A DNA stretch of 64,000 bases from Candidatus Obscuribacterales bacterium (GCA_020054205.1 JAGVLS010000020.1:1-64000), one strand, 5' to 3'. Positions 16,028 to 25,824 are shown, numbered from the stretch's first letter. Notes: generated by a model from the letters alone, not told the origin. Made by a program: numbers and translations.

Positions 16028-18357
16028 ATGATATTCAAAAATCTGAGAAACCAGAAAATATACATTCAGTTGTAGGGCTTGTATGTTGGGTGCTTGTAAT
16101 TGTTATTAGCTTTGCTGCTTTACTGTTTTCTCTTACTTTTAGCCACATTGTTGGACATAAAGTTAAAACTGGTGAAATTGCTAGCCAAGACATCATAGCG
16201 ACAAAAAAAATAATTGTAGAGGATGAAGAAAAAAGCAGACAACTAAAAGAAGAAGTTACTCGCAGTGTCCCACCGGTGTTTAGGCGTGAGCATGAAAACG
16301 ATAGTTTAGTTTTAAAAAATGTCCAAAATAGAGCTAATGCTGTTTTAAATATTCAAAAAGAAGTAGGCTTGCCATTGCCTGCCATGCTCAATCTTAGCTC
16401 TTCCGAACAAATATATTTGTTGTTAGCAGATGACAGTGAATGGCAACAAATCAAATTATTAATTAATGGCGAGAATAAAAATGCTTCTCCTTACGAAATA
16501 GCAATTGCAAAAAAAATAAATAGCTCTACTTTGGGAAAGAAAACTAGATATAGAGTAAAGACAGCCGATCGTAAGCAAATTGCCATTCAAATAATTGAAA
16601 AAGCACGAAATGTAATTGCTAAATATAAAACACAAGACAATCAAATATTAGGTTCTATGCTTGGCTTGGCTATTTCCATTAATGCTAAAGATTTTAATTC
16701 TTGGAAAGTTGAATTAGACAAAAGTGTAAATCGATTTTTGCAAATTGCTTATCTTTATGAGGGTGCCGATAAAAAAGAATGGCAAAATATGGTCTATGAA
16801 TTTTTGCCTGACTCTTGGACGAAGGCAATGAGAGAACAAAGTGCAAAATTAATATCTTTGTCTTTAGTGCCAAATGTAATTATTGATCAAAATGCAACAG
16901 ATAAGAAAATAAACAGAATTCTTAAAACTACATCTCCAGCTACGAAAGAAATAAATGTTGGTTCTAAGATTGTAAAAAAAGGAGAGATAATTACTGAAGA
17001 CCAAGCAAGAGCTTTAAATGTTTTAGGCATTAGAGAAACAAGAGACATGAATTTTGTTCTTTTAATGGCTACAGCTTTATTGGCTGCTTTCGCTTCTTTT
17101 GGAGTCTTTCTATATACAATTGAGCCTAAACATTTTTTCTCACCAGCATCTTTATCTTTAATGGCAACAGTTGGTGTGATTACATGTGGAATTGCTTCAT
17201 TTGTTGGCGATGAATTTCCACAATTTGTTCCAGTGCCAGCAATGGCTTTAGTATTATCTGTAATTTTTGGCAGACGCATATCTATTGTTTTAACTTTACT
17301 TATGATTTTATTTTTGAAAGTGAGTGATTTGCTTGATGATGCACAATTAGTCGCCTTTGGCGCAGCTTCAGGAATGGCAATTGGAGCAAGCATAAATAAA
17401 CGCAAAGACTTGATGACTACAGGATTTTTGTTTGGACTTTTACAAGCAGTTGGTTATTTTGCTGCTGTGATGTTAGGTAATATGAGCGCACCTATTGTTG
17501 ATGTTGGTCGTCAATTTGCTTTACAAGTTTTAGGTGGATTATCTTCTTGCATTGTTGCTATTGGTAGTTTGCCATTTCTAGAAAGTATTTTTGGCATGGT
17601 AACACCATTTCGTGTTACTGAACTTACTGAAGCCGATCAACCGTTATTGCGCCAACTAGAAGAAAATGCGCCAGGTACTTATCAACATAGTTTGGCTGTA
17701 GCTAATTTAGCTGAGTCTGGAGCAAAATCGATTGGAGCAAATGTAGGTTTGGTAAGAGCAGGAGCTATGTATCATGACATTGGCAAAATGGTAACGCCTA
17801 GATTTTTTATAGAAAATCAGCTTGGGGACAGAAATCCTCATGATTATATTTCTCCTGAAGAAAGCCGCGCTAGAGTGTTGGCTCATGTGACAAATGGATT
17901 ATTGCTTGCACAAAAGCATAATATTCCTAAGGCTGTACAAGCTTTTATTCCTGAGCATCAAGGTACAACCATAATGGCTTATTTTTATCACAAAGCTTGT
18001 TTGAGAGATGGAGTAGCTAATGTTCATGAAAGTGATTATCGCTATCCAGGACCAAAACCACAAACAAGAGAAACAGCAATAGTTATGTTGGCTGATGTAT
18101 CAGAGGCTGTCACACATACTCTTAAAGATCCAAGTGAAGAAGAAGTAGAACAGTCGATAGGAGCTGTTTTTAAAGCACGTTGGGATGATGGACAATTTTC
18201 TGAATCAGGGCTTACTCATGAAGAATTGGAAAAGGTAAAAAAAGCATTTGTTAGAGTTTGGCGTACACTGCATCATGAAAGACTAAAATATCCTGCCACA
18301 ACCACAGGTAGGATGCCAGTACCGCCTGTTAATATTGATCCTGCAGATAAAAAATAA
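16024..18357 (+). CDS. pgpH: Cyclic-di-AMP phosphodiesterase, PgpH (7TM-HD) family
   Basis: 777 residues with the three-part PgpH layout: one N-terminal membrane segment and a large extracytoplasmic 7TMR-HDED domain (about 50-330), then seven membrane segments (about 340-530), then a cytoplasmic HD domain. The HD core includes YQHSLAVANLAESGA, the H584-D585 pair in YHDIGKM, and EHQGTT. The family hydrolyses c-di-AMP to pApA and so controls potassium and osmotic balance and the cell wall. The pairing with ybeY seen in Gram-positive bacteria and cyanobacteria is absent; instead it is fused by overlap to a glycosyltransferase gene. Confidence 0.93.
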   Translation: MNDIQKSEKPENIHSVVGLVCWVLVIVISFAALLFSLTFSHIVGHKVKTGEIASQDIIATKKIIVEDEEKSRQLKEEVTRSVPPVFRREHENDSLVLKNVQNRANAVLNIQKEVGLPLPAMLNLSSSEQIYLLLADDSEWQQIKLLINGENKNASPYEIAIAKKINSSTLGKKTRYRVKTADRKQIAIQIIEKARNVIAKYKTQDNQILGSMLGLAISINAKDFNSWKVELDKSVNRFLQIAYLYEGADKKEWQNMVYEFLPDSWTKAMREQSAKLISLSLVPNVIIDQNATDKKINRILKTTSPATKEINVGSKIVKKGEIITEDQARALNVLGIRETRDMNFVLLMATALLAAFASFGVFLYTIEPKHFFSPASLSLMATVGVITCGIASFVGDEFPQFVPVPAMALVLSVIFGRRISIVLTLLMILFLKVSDLLDDAQLVAFGAASGMAIGASINKRKDLMTTGFLFGLLQAVGYFAAVMLGNMSAPIVDVGRQFALQVLGGLSSCIVAIGSLPFLESIFGMVTPFRVTELTEADQPLLRQLEENAPGTYQHSLAVANLAESGAKSIGANVGLVRAGAMYHDIGKMVTPRFFIENQLGDRNPHDYISPEESRARVLAHVTNGLLLAQKHNIPKAVQAFIPEHQGTTIMAYFYHKACLRDGVANVHESDYRYPGPKPQTRETAIVMLADVSEAVTHTLKDPSEEEVEQSIGAVFKARWDDGQFSESGLTHEELEKVKKAFVRVWRTLHHERLKYPATTTGRMPVPPVNIDPADKK

Positions 18358-18359
18358 GT

Positions 18360-18911
18360 TCAGTTGTGATTATAACCATAGAAAGAGATACTGCTCTGTC
18401 CGTATTTTCGCGTGTCGTGTTTAAATAAAAGATCCTGATGTTCAGGCATTTCTTGATTTGACAAATGTTCAATTGCTAAAATACCATTTAATTTGAGAAT
18501 TGATTTTTTACCTAGTATTTGTAAAACAATTTGTCCAATTTGAGTTTTATAAGGTGGATCGGTATAGATAATGTCGAAGCTTGCTTCTCTCAGCTTAGGT
18601 AAATATTTACATACATCAGCAATTATGATTTCTGTTTCTTTTTCAAAGCCTAGTTTTTCTATATTTAACTCCAAAGTTTTAGCAGTTGGACGATGATGTT
18701 CAATAGCGGTTAAATGTTTTGCACCACGACTTAATGCTTCTAGTCCCATTAGTCCAGTGCCAGCGCATAAATCTAAAAAGGCTACGTTTTCAATTTTATT
18801 ACCAATAATGTTAAAGAAAGCTTGCCTTAGCTTGGAAGCACTGGGTCTTACATGGCTGCCTTTAGGTCCAATGATAATTTGTCCTCTAGCGCTGCCACCG
18901 GTTATGCGCAC
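18360..18911 (-). CDS. rsmD: 16S rRNA (guanine-966-N2)-methyltransferase RsmD
   Basis: 183 residues, near family length. It starts MRITGGSARG and has the RsmD blocks RPSASKLRQAFFNII, motif I FLDLCAGTGLMGLEALSRGA and the N6/N2-type catalytic motif DPPY (118-121). It methylates G966 of 16S rRNA in the assembled small subunit. The start is GTG 18911 with a strong AAGGAG upstream. It is convergent with pgpH (2-bp gap) and divergent from nusB, so about 100 bp (18912-19011) serve both promoters. Confidence 0.95.
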   Translation of the reverse strand: MRITGGSARGQIIIGPKGSHVRPSASKLRQAFFNIIGNKIENVAFLDLCAGTGLMGLEALSRGAKHLTAIEHHRPTAKTLELNIEKLGFEKETEIIIADVCKYLPKLREASFDIIYTDPPYKTQIGQIVLQILGKKSILKLNGILAIEHLSNQEMPEHQDLLFKHDTRKYGQSSISFYGYNHN

Positions 18912-19011
18912 AATAAGTCTCCTTTGTAATTTTGATCTTTAGAATTAAGGCTTATTCGGCTTGTCATGCTATTATTTGTTATACCAAAGTATTGAGAAAA
19001 TAAGTAAATCC

Positions 19012-19779
19012 ATGAGTTCCCGTCGCATAGCCAGAGAATTAGCTGTCATACTTTTGCCACAATTGCCTAAAGATAAGAGCAAATTAGGCAAAATGGAATT
19101 TGATGCTTTAGTAGTAAAAGCAGTATACATGCTGGTTGATCATGCTAAAAGCTGCTTGGCGGATGTAAATGCTTTTGTAGTCAAGGCACAAGAGACAGTA
19201 AATGATATTGAGATAAATCATGAGCTAAATGCTAGGCAAGCTATGAGTCTAAAATCAGTTCCAGTTAATACAGGTGAGCTAAAAGAGATACTTGACTTGC
19301 TCGATAGAGCCATGCATTTAGTCTCAGAGGCTCTTGATATTCCTGAGACAACTTTATATGGTAGTGCTTCTCTCATTGATACAAATTGTTCTCAATGTGG
19401 GCATACTGAAGCAGCTTACGCGCGTGGGCAAGCAGCGCAAGAAACAATGAGCTTTTTATATTTGCTGGTCTCTACTTATTTAGAGCATAAAAAAGAAATT
19501 GATGGATTCATTTCACAAGCTAAAGCAAAATGGCGATTAGAGCGTATGGTAAGTATTGATCGAGACATTTTACGCTTAGCTTGTACAGAAGCTTTGTATA
19601 TAAATGATGTGCCAATAAATGTAGCTATTAGTGAAGCAATTGAATTATCGCATCGATTTGCTGATGAAACTGCAGCCAAGTTTTTAAATGGCATACTGGC
19701 TGATTTGTCTGGTGCTGCCGATACGTATAGAAGTACAGGTAAATTTAGTCAGCATGAAGGCATAAGTCCTACGCTCTAA
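19012..19779 (+). CDS. nusB: Transcription antitermination factor NusB, long cyanobacterial-type
   Basis: The start is placed at ATG 19012 because homologues begin with a short stretch before RRIAREL; a TTG at 18961 would add 17 unlikely residues. The product is 255 residues, against about 140 in E. coli. The N-terminal helix RRIARELAVILLPQLP and the C-terminal half LERMVSIDRDILRLACTEAL...DVPINVAISEAIELSHRF are NusB. Between them is an insertion of over 100 residues. NusB binds boxA RNA with S10 (NusE) for antitermination of rRNA transcription. ftsY follows after 20 bp, an arrangement I associate with cyanobacteria. Confidence 0.92.
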   Translation: MSSRRIARELAVILLPQLPKDKSKLGKMEFDALVVKAVYMLVDHAKSCLADVNAFVVKAQETVNDIEINHELNARQAMSLKSVPVNTGELKEILDLLDRAMHLVSEALDIPETTLYGSASLIDTNCSQCGHTEAAYARGQAAQETMSFLYLLVSTYLEHKKEIDGFISQAKAKWRLERMVSIDRDILRLACTEALYINDVPINVAISEAIELSHRFADETAAKFLNGILADLSGAADTYRSTGKFSQHEGISPTL

Positions 19780-19799
19780 AACAGGTTTAAAACAAATCC

Positions 19800-20768
19800 A
19801 TGGAAACGAATGATAAACAAAATTCAACCTGGTGGGGTAGTACTGTAAATAAGTTAAAGTCTGCTCTTTCTCGTACTAAATCAACTTTAGTAGATCCAAT
19901 TGTCCATGATCAAATAACTGAGTCGAATGTTTCAGTCAAAACCCCAATAATAGTTGATGATGATTATTTAGAAGATTTAGAAGAAAAACTAATTAAAGCA
20001 GATATTGGTTTAAATAATGCTGAAACATTAGTTGCTGATATGCGAAAAATCAGCAAATCGCAAAATTGGACATCTAATGAAGTAGAAGATTTTCTGAAAA
20101 GTGAATTTACAAGCATGCTTGCTCATGCTGATAAGTCCGAGCTTAATATCCAGAATGACAGGTTAAACATAATACTGATTGTTGGTGTAAATGGTACGGG
20201 TAAAACAACAAGTATTGGTAAATTAGCTTGGCGTTTTAAGCAAGAAGGAAAGAAAGTATTAATTGCTGCTGGCGATACATTTAGGGCAGCTGCTGAGACA
20301 CAATTAGAAATTTGGTCTGAGCGTGCACAAGTGGATATTGTTAGATTAGCTGATGGAGCAGATCCTGGTGCTGTCGTATTTCAAGCAATAGGTAAAGCAC
20401 GACAAGAAAAATATGATGTTTTAATTGTGGATACTGCTGGACGCTTGCATAATAAAGCTAATTTGATGGCTGAGCTAAAAAAAATACGCTCTGTTATAGA
20501 TAAGCACGCATCTGATGCTTTTCTTGAAGCTTTGCTTGTAATTGATGCATCGATTGGGCAAAATGGTTTGCAACAAGCTAAAGTTTTTGCGGAGTTTTGT
20601 CCTTTAACTGGTGTGATATTGACAAAACTTGATGGCAGTTCTAAAGGCGGAATTGTATTTAGCATAGCACGCGATCTGAAATTGCCTGTGAAGCTTATTG
20701 GACTGGGTGAAAAAATGGAAGATTTGCGTGATTTTGAACCAAAACTTTTTGTGGAAGCTTTGTTTTAG
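19800..20768 (+). CDS. ftsY: Signal recognition particle receptor FtsY
   Basis: 322 residues: a short N-terminal A region, an N helical bundle (DYLEDLEEKLIKADIGL) and the SRP GTPase domain with G1 GVNGTGKTT (129-137), GDTFRAAAETQL, DTAGR, TKLDGSSKGG, and the closing GLGEKMEDLRDFEP. It docks the ribosome-SRP complex at the membrane. The acidic A domain of the E. coli protein is nearly absent, as in many other bacteria. It lies 20 bp downstream of nusB in the same direction. Confidence 0.97.
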   Translation: METNDKQNSTWWGSTVNKLKSALSRTKSTLVDPIVHDQITESNVSVKTPIIVDDDYLEDLEEKLIKADIGLNNAETLVADMRKISKSQNWTSNEVEDFLKSEFTSMLAHADKSELNIQNDRLNIILIVGVNGTGKTTSIGKLAWRFKQEGKKVLIAAGDTFRAAAETQLEIWSERAQVDIVRLADGADPGAVVFQAIGKARQEKYDVLIVDTAGRLHNKANLMAELKKIRSVIDKHASDAFLEALLVIDASIGQNGLQQAKVFAEFCPLTGVILTKLDGSSKGGIVFSIARDLKLPVKLIGLGEKMEDLRDFEPKLFVEALF

Positions 20769-20871
20769 TTGCTGAAATTGAAATAGAACAATATACTTAT
20801 TTATGTTGTTGTAATGTATGTATTACTTACAGCGTTGTAAATAGAATCTATAGTATAGATAAACAAATAAA

Positions 20872-22290
20872 TTGAATATTGGCATTTGTTGCTTATTAGT
20901 ATTTTTCATTATGGTGGCTTTGATGTACAGCCGCCTCATATCGGCATTACTAGCTTTGCCAATAATGGCAATTGTAATTGCAGCTATTGGTGGTATTTCT
21001 GCTGATGACATAATGAAAACTGTTATCAATGGTGGGGTAATGAAATTGCATGTTGCTTATGCCACCACTATTATTGGCGCCATATTGGCCGAACTAATAA
21101 ATAAACATGGTATTGCAAAGGCGCTTGTGAGATGGGTAGCTGAATATTCTGGTGATAATCCTTTTTTATTGGGTATATTTTTAGTTCTAATTACAGCCCT
21201 GCTCTTTTCTTCATTGGGTGGTTTAGGGGCAGTAATTATGGTTGGTACAGTAATATTGCCGGTAATGTTATCTTTGGGATTTGATTCCAAAGCTGCTGGT
21301 GCTTTGTATTTATTTGGTATTAGCCTTGGCGGGATGTTTAATTTGGCTAATTGGCAGCTTTATATGGAAGTGCTGAGGATTTCTCAAACAGAGATTATTG
21401 CCTATGTTCTGCCATTTGCTTTAGGAATTTTCTTTATCATATCCATTTTTCTTTTGATAGAACTAAAACAATTGCGTAATCTCAAATATATTTTTATTAT
21501 TGCTTTGCTCATTGGTTTTTATTATATAAACGAACATAATAGATTAATTGTTAGTGGCAATGTTATTGCCGGTAATTTGCCTGATAATACATTGTCTCAT
21601 TCTTCGATATTTGCATTTATAATTGCTTTTATTTGCCTTTGCATTTATGCATTAATACGATATATTCGCAAAGACAATAATTTATCTGGATTAGCATTTT
21701 TAACACCAGTTGTTCCTTTAGTACTAGTGCTTTGTTGCCACTGGGACATAATATCTGCTTTTATTGCTGGAATTTTATACGGTGTACTTGTGACATGGTC
21801 ACGCCAATCAGTTAATTTACTAACTCGTTCCATTATTGAAGGAGCAGCAGCTGTTGTGCCAGCTGTTGTTTTGATGATGGGCATTGGCATGTTGCTCATG
21901 GCTGTTATGCATCCTAATATTGCCAATGCTATGGAGCCATTAATAAAATATATTGTGCCTACGCATGCTATGAGCTATGTATTGGTATTTACACTTGTGG
22001 CACCACTTGCTTTGTATAGAGGACCACTTAGTTTGTGGGGTATGGGTAGTGGTATTGTTGTCCTGATACAAAAAGCTACTACTTTATCTTCGCAAGCTTT
22101 AATGAGCATGCTTATGTCTGTTGGACAATTGCAAGGAATTTGTGATCCAACGAATACGCATAACGTTTGGATTGCTACCTATTTAGGAGTAGATACGTTA
22201 TCTTTATTGAAAAAAACATTGATTTATACATGGGTGGCTGTGTTTTTTGGATTGGTTTTAGCAATAATTCTTGGTTATGTACCTCGGTAG
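20872..22290 (+). CDS. Ion-transporter-superfamily permease (GntP/CitM-like), specificity unknown
   Basis: 472 residues starting at TTG 20872, with about 12 membrane segments in two halves. The segment FSSLGGLGAVIMVGTVILPVM and the later LYRGPLSLWGMGSG look like re-entrant, glycine-rich substrate loops of the ion transporter superfamily. Carboxylates such as gluconate or citrate are typical substrates of that superfamily. A conserved GQLQGICDPTNTHNVW near the C-terminus could be part of the binding site. The HyuA-like gene starts 6 bp later, so this permease probably imports that enzyme's substrate. Confidence 0.7.
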   Translation: MNIGICCLLVFFIMVALMYSRLISALLALPIMAIVIAAIGGISADDIMKTVINGGVMKLHVAYATTIIGAILAELINKHGIAKALVRWVAEYSGDNPFLLGIFLVLITALLFSSLGGLGAVIMVGTVILPVMLSLGFDSKAAGALYLFGISLGGMFNLANWQLYMEVLRISQTEIIAYVLPFALGIFFIISIFLLIELKQLRNLKYIFIIALLIGFYYINEHNRLIVSGNVIAGNLPDNTLSHSSIFAFIIAFICLCIYALIRYIRKDNNLSGLAFLTPVVPLVLVLCCHWDIISAFIAGILYGVLVTWSRQSVNLLTRSIIEGAAAVVPAVVLMMGIGMLLMAVMHPNIANAMEPLIKYIVPTHAMSYVLVFTLVAPLALYRGPLSLWGMGSGIVVLIQKATTLSSQALMSMLMSVGQLQGICDPTNTHNVWIATYLGVDTLSLLKKTLIYTWVAVFFGLVLAIILGYVPR

Positions 22291-22296
22291 TAAAAT

Positions 22297-24447
22297 ATGA
22301 GCGCAGAACATACGTTTAGAATTGGCATTGATGTGGGTGGAACATTTACTCATGCTGTTGCTCTCAATGCTTCCACTCTTAAATTAATAGGTAAAGTTAA
22401 AGTACCAACCACTCATAAAGCAAAAGATGGAGTAGCTTCCGGGATAATACAATCTCTGCAAATGCTTTTGGATAAATGTAAAATCAAACCAGAAGATGTT
22501 TCGTTTATTGCCCACAGTACAACACAAGCAACAAATGCTCTTTTAGAAGGTGATGTAGCACCTGTTGGCATATTGGCGATGGGAAAAGGGCAAAGTGCTT
22601 GGTTGGCTTACTTAGCAACTAAAATTGGCAAAATTGAATTGGCAAAAGACAAGTATTTAAATACATATCATCGTTTTTTAAATACTAATGAAAAACCTAG
22701 CGATGAGACAATTAAAGCTTTATTGTTAGATTTGCAAAAAGCAGGTGCACAAGTAATTGTTGCTACTGAAGCTTTTAGTGTTGATGATCAAGAAAATGAA
22801 AATAGGGTTGTTGCTCTAGCAAAAGAGCTTGGTATACCGGCAACCTCAGGTGCGCAAGTCAGTAAACTTTATGGATTAAAAATTCGCACACGTACAGCTG
22901 TCATAAATGCTGCTATGTTGCCTAAAATGATCGAAACAGCAAATATGACTGAAAGCAGTGTAAGAGCTTCTGGGATAAAAGCACCAATAATGATCATGAG
23001 ATCAGATGGTGGTGTGATGGACATTGAGGCTATGCGGGAAAGACCAATATTAACCAGGCTTTCTGGACCAGCTGCTGGTGTGGCTGCAGCCATGATGTAT
23101 TTAAATATTACTGATGGCATATTTTTAGAAGTAGGTGGTACAAGCACCGATATTTCGGTTATTCGCAATGGACGAGCTTTAGTGAAAGATGCTGAAATTG
23201 GTGGGCATAGATTGTATTTAAAATCATTGGATGTAAAAACAGTAGGTGTGGCTGGTGGCTCTATGGTGAGAGCGCAAAGTCATAAAATAATTGATATTGG
23301 TCCACGTAGTGCTCATATTGCTGGACTTAATTATGTATCTTTCTCAGAGAATATTTCAAATCCAAAATTTCATTATTTGCAACCAAAAGAAAATGATCCA
23401 AATGATTATTTAGCTATAGGCACAGGTAATGATCCAGCATCTATGTGCTTAACGCCGACGTGCGCTGCTAATTATTTACAATTAGTCCCAGAGTCTGATT
23501 GTGCTTATGGAAATAAAAAAACAATTGAGATTGTTTTTGAGGCATTAGCAAAAGAATTTGCTACAAAAGCTAATTTATTAGCTGAAAACATACTAAAAAT
23601 GGCTCACGAAAAATGTTATAAAGTGATAAAGAAATTTATTGCTGATTATAAGCTTCATCCTGATACAATTACTTTAGTAGGTGGTGGCGGTGGTGCTGCT
23701 GCTTTAGTACCATTTATAGCAAAAGAATTACAATTGCCACATAGTTTGGCAGAAAATGCTGATGTGGTCTCTGCTATTGGCGTAGCCTTAGCTTTGCTCC
23801 GTGAAACTGTGGAGCGAAATATTGTTCAGCCAAAGCAGGAAGATATTTTGCAAATTCGTGAAGAGGCTTATAAGGCTGTACAAAAAATGGGAGCCGATCC
23901 TAAAACAATTGAAGTCTATGTAGAAGTAGACCCAAGAGTAAATGTTGTTAGAGCTACAGCAACTGGAGCAGCTAGTCTTACTAAACCTGATGAAATTGGA
24001 CGAGTAATATCAGCAGATGAATTAATAAAAATAGTAGCAAATTCAATGCGTGTGAAAGATAGCGAAGTGAATTTTTCTCACAGCACAAATTGTTTTAAAA
24101 TTTATACTGCTTATAAAACTAAAAAATATTTTGCTGGTTTATTTAAAAGCAAATATTTATCAATTCGTGTTGTTGATGAAAGAGGAGTGATTAGGTTAAA
24201 AATTGAAGATGGGCTTTGTCAGATAATATCAGCTAAGGAAATTGATATGACAATTACTAATCTTGTCGACAAGTATGCTACTTACGGAGATGCTGGTAAA
24301 GTTTTACCTAATGTTATGCTGCTTGTTGGTCCTAAAATCATTGATCTTTCCCATTTAGCAGAGCCAGCTCAAATTCTTGCTTTAGCTAAAGCAGAGCTTG
24401 ACTTAATTGGTCCTGATACTCAAATTGCTGTTTTATTGGGCTTATAG
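22297..24447 (+). CDS. Hydantoinase/oxoprolinase family protein (HyuA-like subunit)
   Basis: 716 residues with the N-terminal hydantoinase domain (FRIGIDVGGTFTHAVAL, an ASKHA-type phosphate loop), the central domain with LTRLSGPAAGVAAAM and FLEVGGTSTDISV, and a C-terminal part with LVGGGGGAAALVP. HyuA-like proteins use ATP to open the ring of 5-oxoproline, hydantoins or N-methylhydantoin. Most work with a HyuB partner, and none is visible here. A permease gene lies immediately upstream (6 bp) and a DUF309 gene immediately downstream (8 bp). The substrate is unknown. Confidence 0.88.
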   Translation: MSAEHTFRIGIDVGGTFTHAVALNASTLKLIGKVKVPTTHKAKDGVASGIIQSLQMLLDKCKIKPEDVSFIAHSTTQATNALLEGDVAPVGILAMGKGQSAWLAYLATKIGKIELAKDKYLNTYHRFLNTNEKPSDETIKALLLDLQKAGAQVIVATEAFSVDDQENENRVVALAKELGIPATSGAQVSKLYGLKIRTRTAVINAAMLPKMIETANMTESSVRASGIKAPIMIMRSDGGVMDIEAMRERPILTRLSGPAAGVAAAMMYLNITDGIFLEVGGTSTDISVIRNGRALVKDAEIGGHRLYLKSLDVKTVGVAGGSMVRAQSHKIIDIGPRSAHIAGLNYVSFSENISNPKFHYLQPKENDPNDYLAIGTGNDPASMCLTPTCAANYLQLVPESDCAYGNKKTIEIVFEALAKEFATKANLLAENILKMAHEKCYKVIKKFIADYKLHPDTITLVGGGGGAAALVPFIAKELQLPHSLAENADVVSAIGVALALLRETVERNIVQPKQEDILQIREEAYKAVQKMGADPKTIEVYVEVDPRVNVVRATATGAASLTKPDEIGRVISADELIKIVANSMRVKDSEVNFSHSTNCFKIYTAYKTKKYFAGLFKSKYLSIRVVDERGVIRLKIEDGLCQIISAKEIDMTITNLVDKYATYGDAGKVLPNVMLLVGPKIIDLSHLAEPAQILALAKAELDLIGPDTQIAVLLGL

Positions 24448-24455
24448 TTAATTCT

Positions 24456-24776
24456 ATGGCAGACGAAATATCTAATCATGATTTATTAAGGCATGGCATT
24501 GAGCTTTTTTATAAGAAAGAATATTTTCTTTGCCACGAAGTTTTAGAAAAATTATGGTTTAAACAAAAAAAGCCAGAAAAAGAGTTTACACAAGGATTAA
24601 TTCAGATTGCAGTTGCATATTATCATTTGCAAAATGGGAATAACTTAGGTGCAGGAAAGCTCTTTATGAAAGGACTTAATCGTTTAAATCAGTTTCGCCC
24701 AACATATTTATTTGTAGATGTTGAACAAATTGTTTTAGATGCTCAAGATAATCTTTTAAAAATTGAGCAAAAATAG
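24456..24776 (+). CDS. DUF309 protein
   Basis: 106 residues matching the DUF309 helical domain: HGIELFYKKEYFLCHEVLEK near the start with the H-E-V-L-E core and W, then QGLIQIAVAYYHLQNGN and a GA..L helix. The family is small, all-helical, common in cyanobacteria and Bacilli, and functionally undefined. It probably belongs to the permease-HyuA operon (8-bp gap). Confidence 0.88.
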   Translation: MADEISNHDLLRHGIELFYKKEYFLCHEVLEKLWFKQKKPEKEFTQGLIQIAVAYYHLQNGNNLGAGKLFMKGLNRLNQFRPTYLFVDVEQIVLDAQDNLLKIEQK

Positions 24777-24832
24777 TAAAAAAATATATACATTGGTAAT
24801 AGTGACGTTTAAATTATAAGTGAAGTGGTCAA

Positions 24833-25759
24833 GTGACAACGAATAGCATATTATTAGTTGATGATGAGCCAGCAGATATTCAGTTGGCAGCTGAATTGCT
24901 TAAATCATCGGGATATACAGTGTCTTATGTGGCTGACGGCTTTAAAGCTTTAGCTGCTTGCAAGGTTCGCATGCCAGATTTGATTGTTTTGGATGTACAT
25001 ATGCCGATTATGAGTGGCGTGGATGTATTTAATCGTTTAAAAGTTGATGAAAAAACACAAGTTATTCCTGTAATTTTTACCAAAAGCAAAGAATCATCTT
25101 TGTCCGAGCATGACAAAAAGACTTTAACTAATCAGCATATATTGCCAAAACCTTTAGAAGTAGAAGAATTAATAGCTTTGACGAAAACGCTGATTAAAGG
25201 TAAATCTTTAACAGAAGAAATCAAAAAAAAGGAAGGACTAATAAAAGATCTATCGCTAGAAGATCCAGTTACATCCCTTCATAACGCTTATTATTTAAAG
25301 GCATTTCTGAAAACTCAATTAGCCCAAGCTATTCGTTATCAGCATCCTGTAAGTTTGATTGTTTTTGAAATCGACCAAGGACAAGAAATTCTAAAGACTT
25401 ATGGGCAAAAAGGATTTGATTCTATATTGGCACAAACAGCTTTAATAATTGGTAAACATAATCGCAAAGCAGACTTTGTTTCTCGATCGGCAGAGGCTGA
25501 ATTTACTTGTGTTCTTTCCCATACTGACAAAACCGGTGCAATTGAAGTAGCAGAAAAATTACGTAATGCTATTACAAATAGTACTTTATCTATTGCTTAT
25601 CAGACTCAAACGCAAAATATTCCAATTACCGTTAGCATGGGTATTAGCTATTTTATGCAAGATATGGACGATGAAGGTAATACTTTACTTTCTAACGCGC
25701 GTGCTGCCTTAGAGCAAGCTAAATCATCTGGCGGCAATACCGCTCTTATTGCTGAATAA
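24833..25759 (+). CDS. Response regulator with a degenerate GGDEF domain
   Basis: 308 residues from GTG 24833. The receiver domain (1-120) has D10, D11, phosphoacceptor D54 in IVLDVHMPIMSG, and the PKP lysine site, so it should be phosphorylated. A short linker leads to a GGDEF-fold domain (about 140-308) with DPVTSLHNAYYLKAFL and an end typical of the family (ITVSMGISYF, ALEQAKSSGGN). The signature loop reads AEAEF instead of GGDEF, and there is no RxxD I-site, so diguanylate cyclase activity is unlikely. It may bind GTP or c-di-GMP or signal by contacts. No histidine kinase is adjacent. Confidence 0.85.
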   Translation: MTTNSILLVDDEPADIQLAAELLKSSGYTVSYVADGFKALAACKVRMPDLIVLDVHMPIMSGVDVFNRLKVDEKTQVIPVIFTKSKESSLSEHDKKTLTNQHILPKPLEVEELIALTKTLIKGKSLTEEIKKKEGLIKDLSLEDPVTSLHNAYYLKAFLKTQLAQAIRYQHPVSLIVFEIDQGQEILKTYGQKGFDSILAQTALIIGKHNRKADFVSRSAEAEFTCVLSHTDKTGAIEVAEKLRNAITNSTLSIAYQTQTQNIPITVSMGISYFMQDMDDEGNTLLSNARAALEQAKSSGGNTALIAE

Positions 25760-25824
25760 GGGTTTTTGTTAATTTAGGACAATTATTATTGTCAAGTAAA
25801 AAGCCATGTTAAGATAAACAAAAA

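Noticed and set aside
16887-17405. 172-residue minus-strand ORF inside pgpH
   Set aside because: It is an antisense shadow of membrane-segment codons; pgpH is unambiguous in this region.
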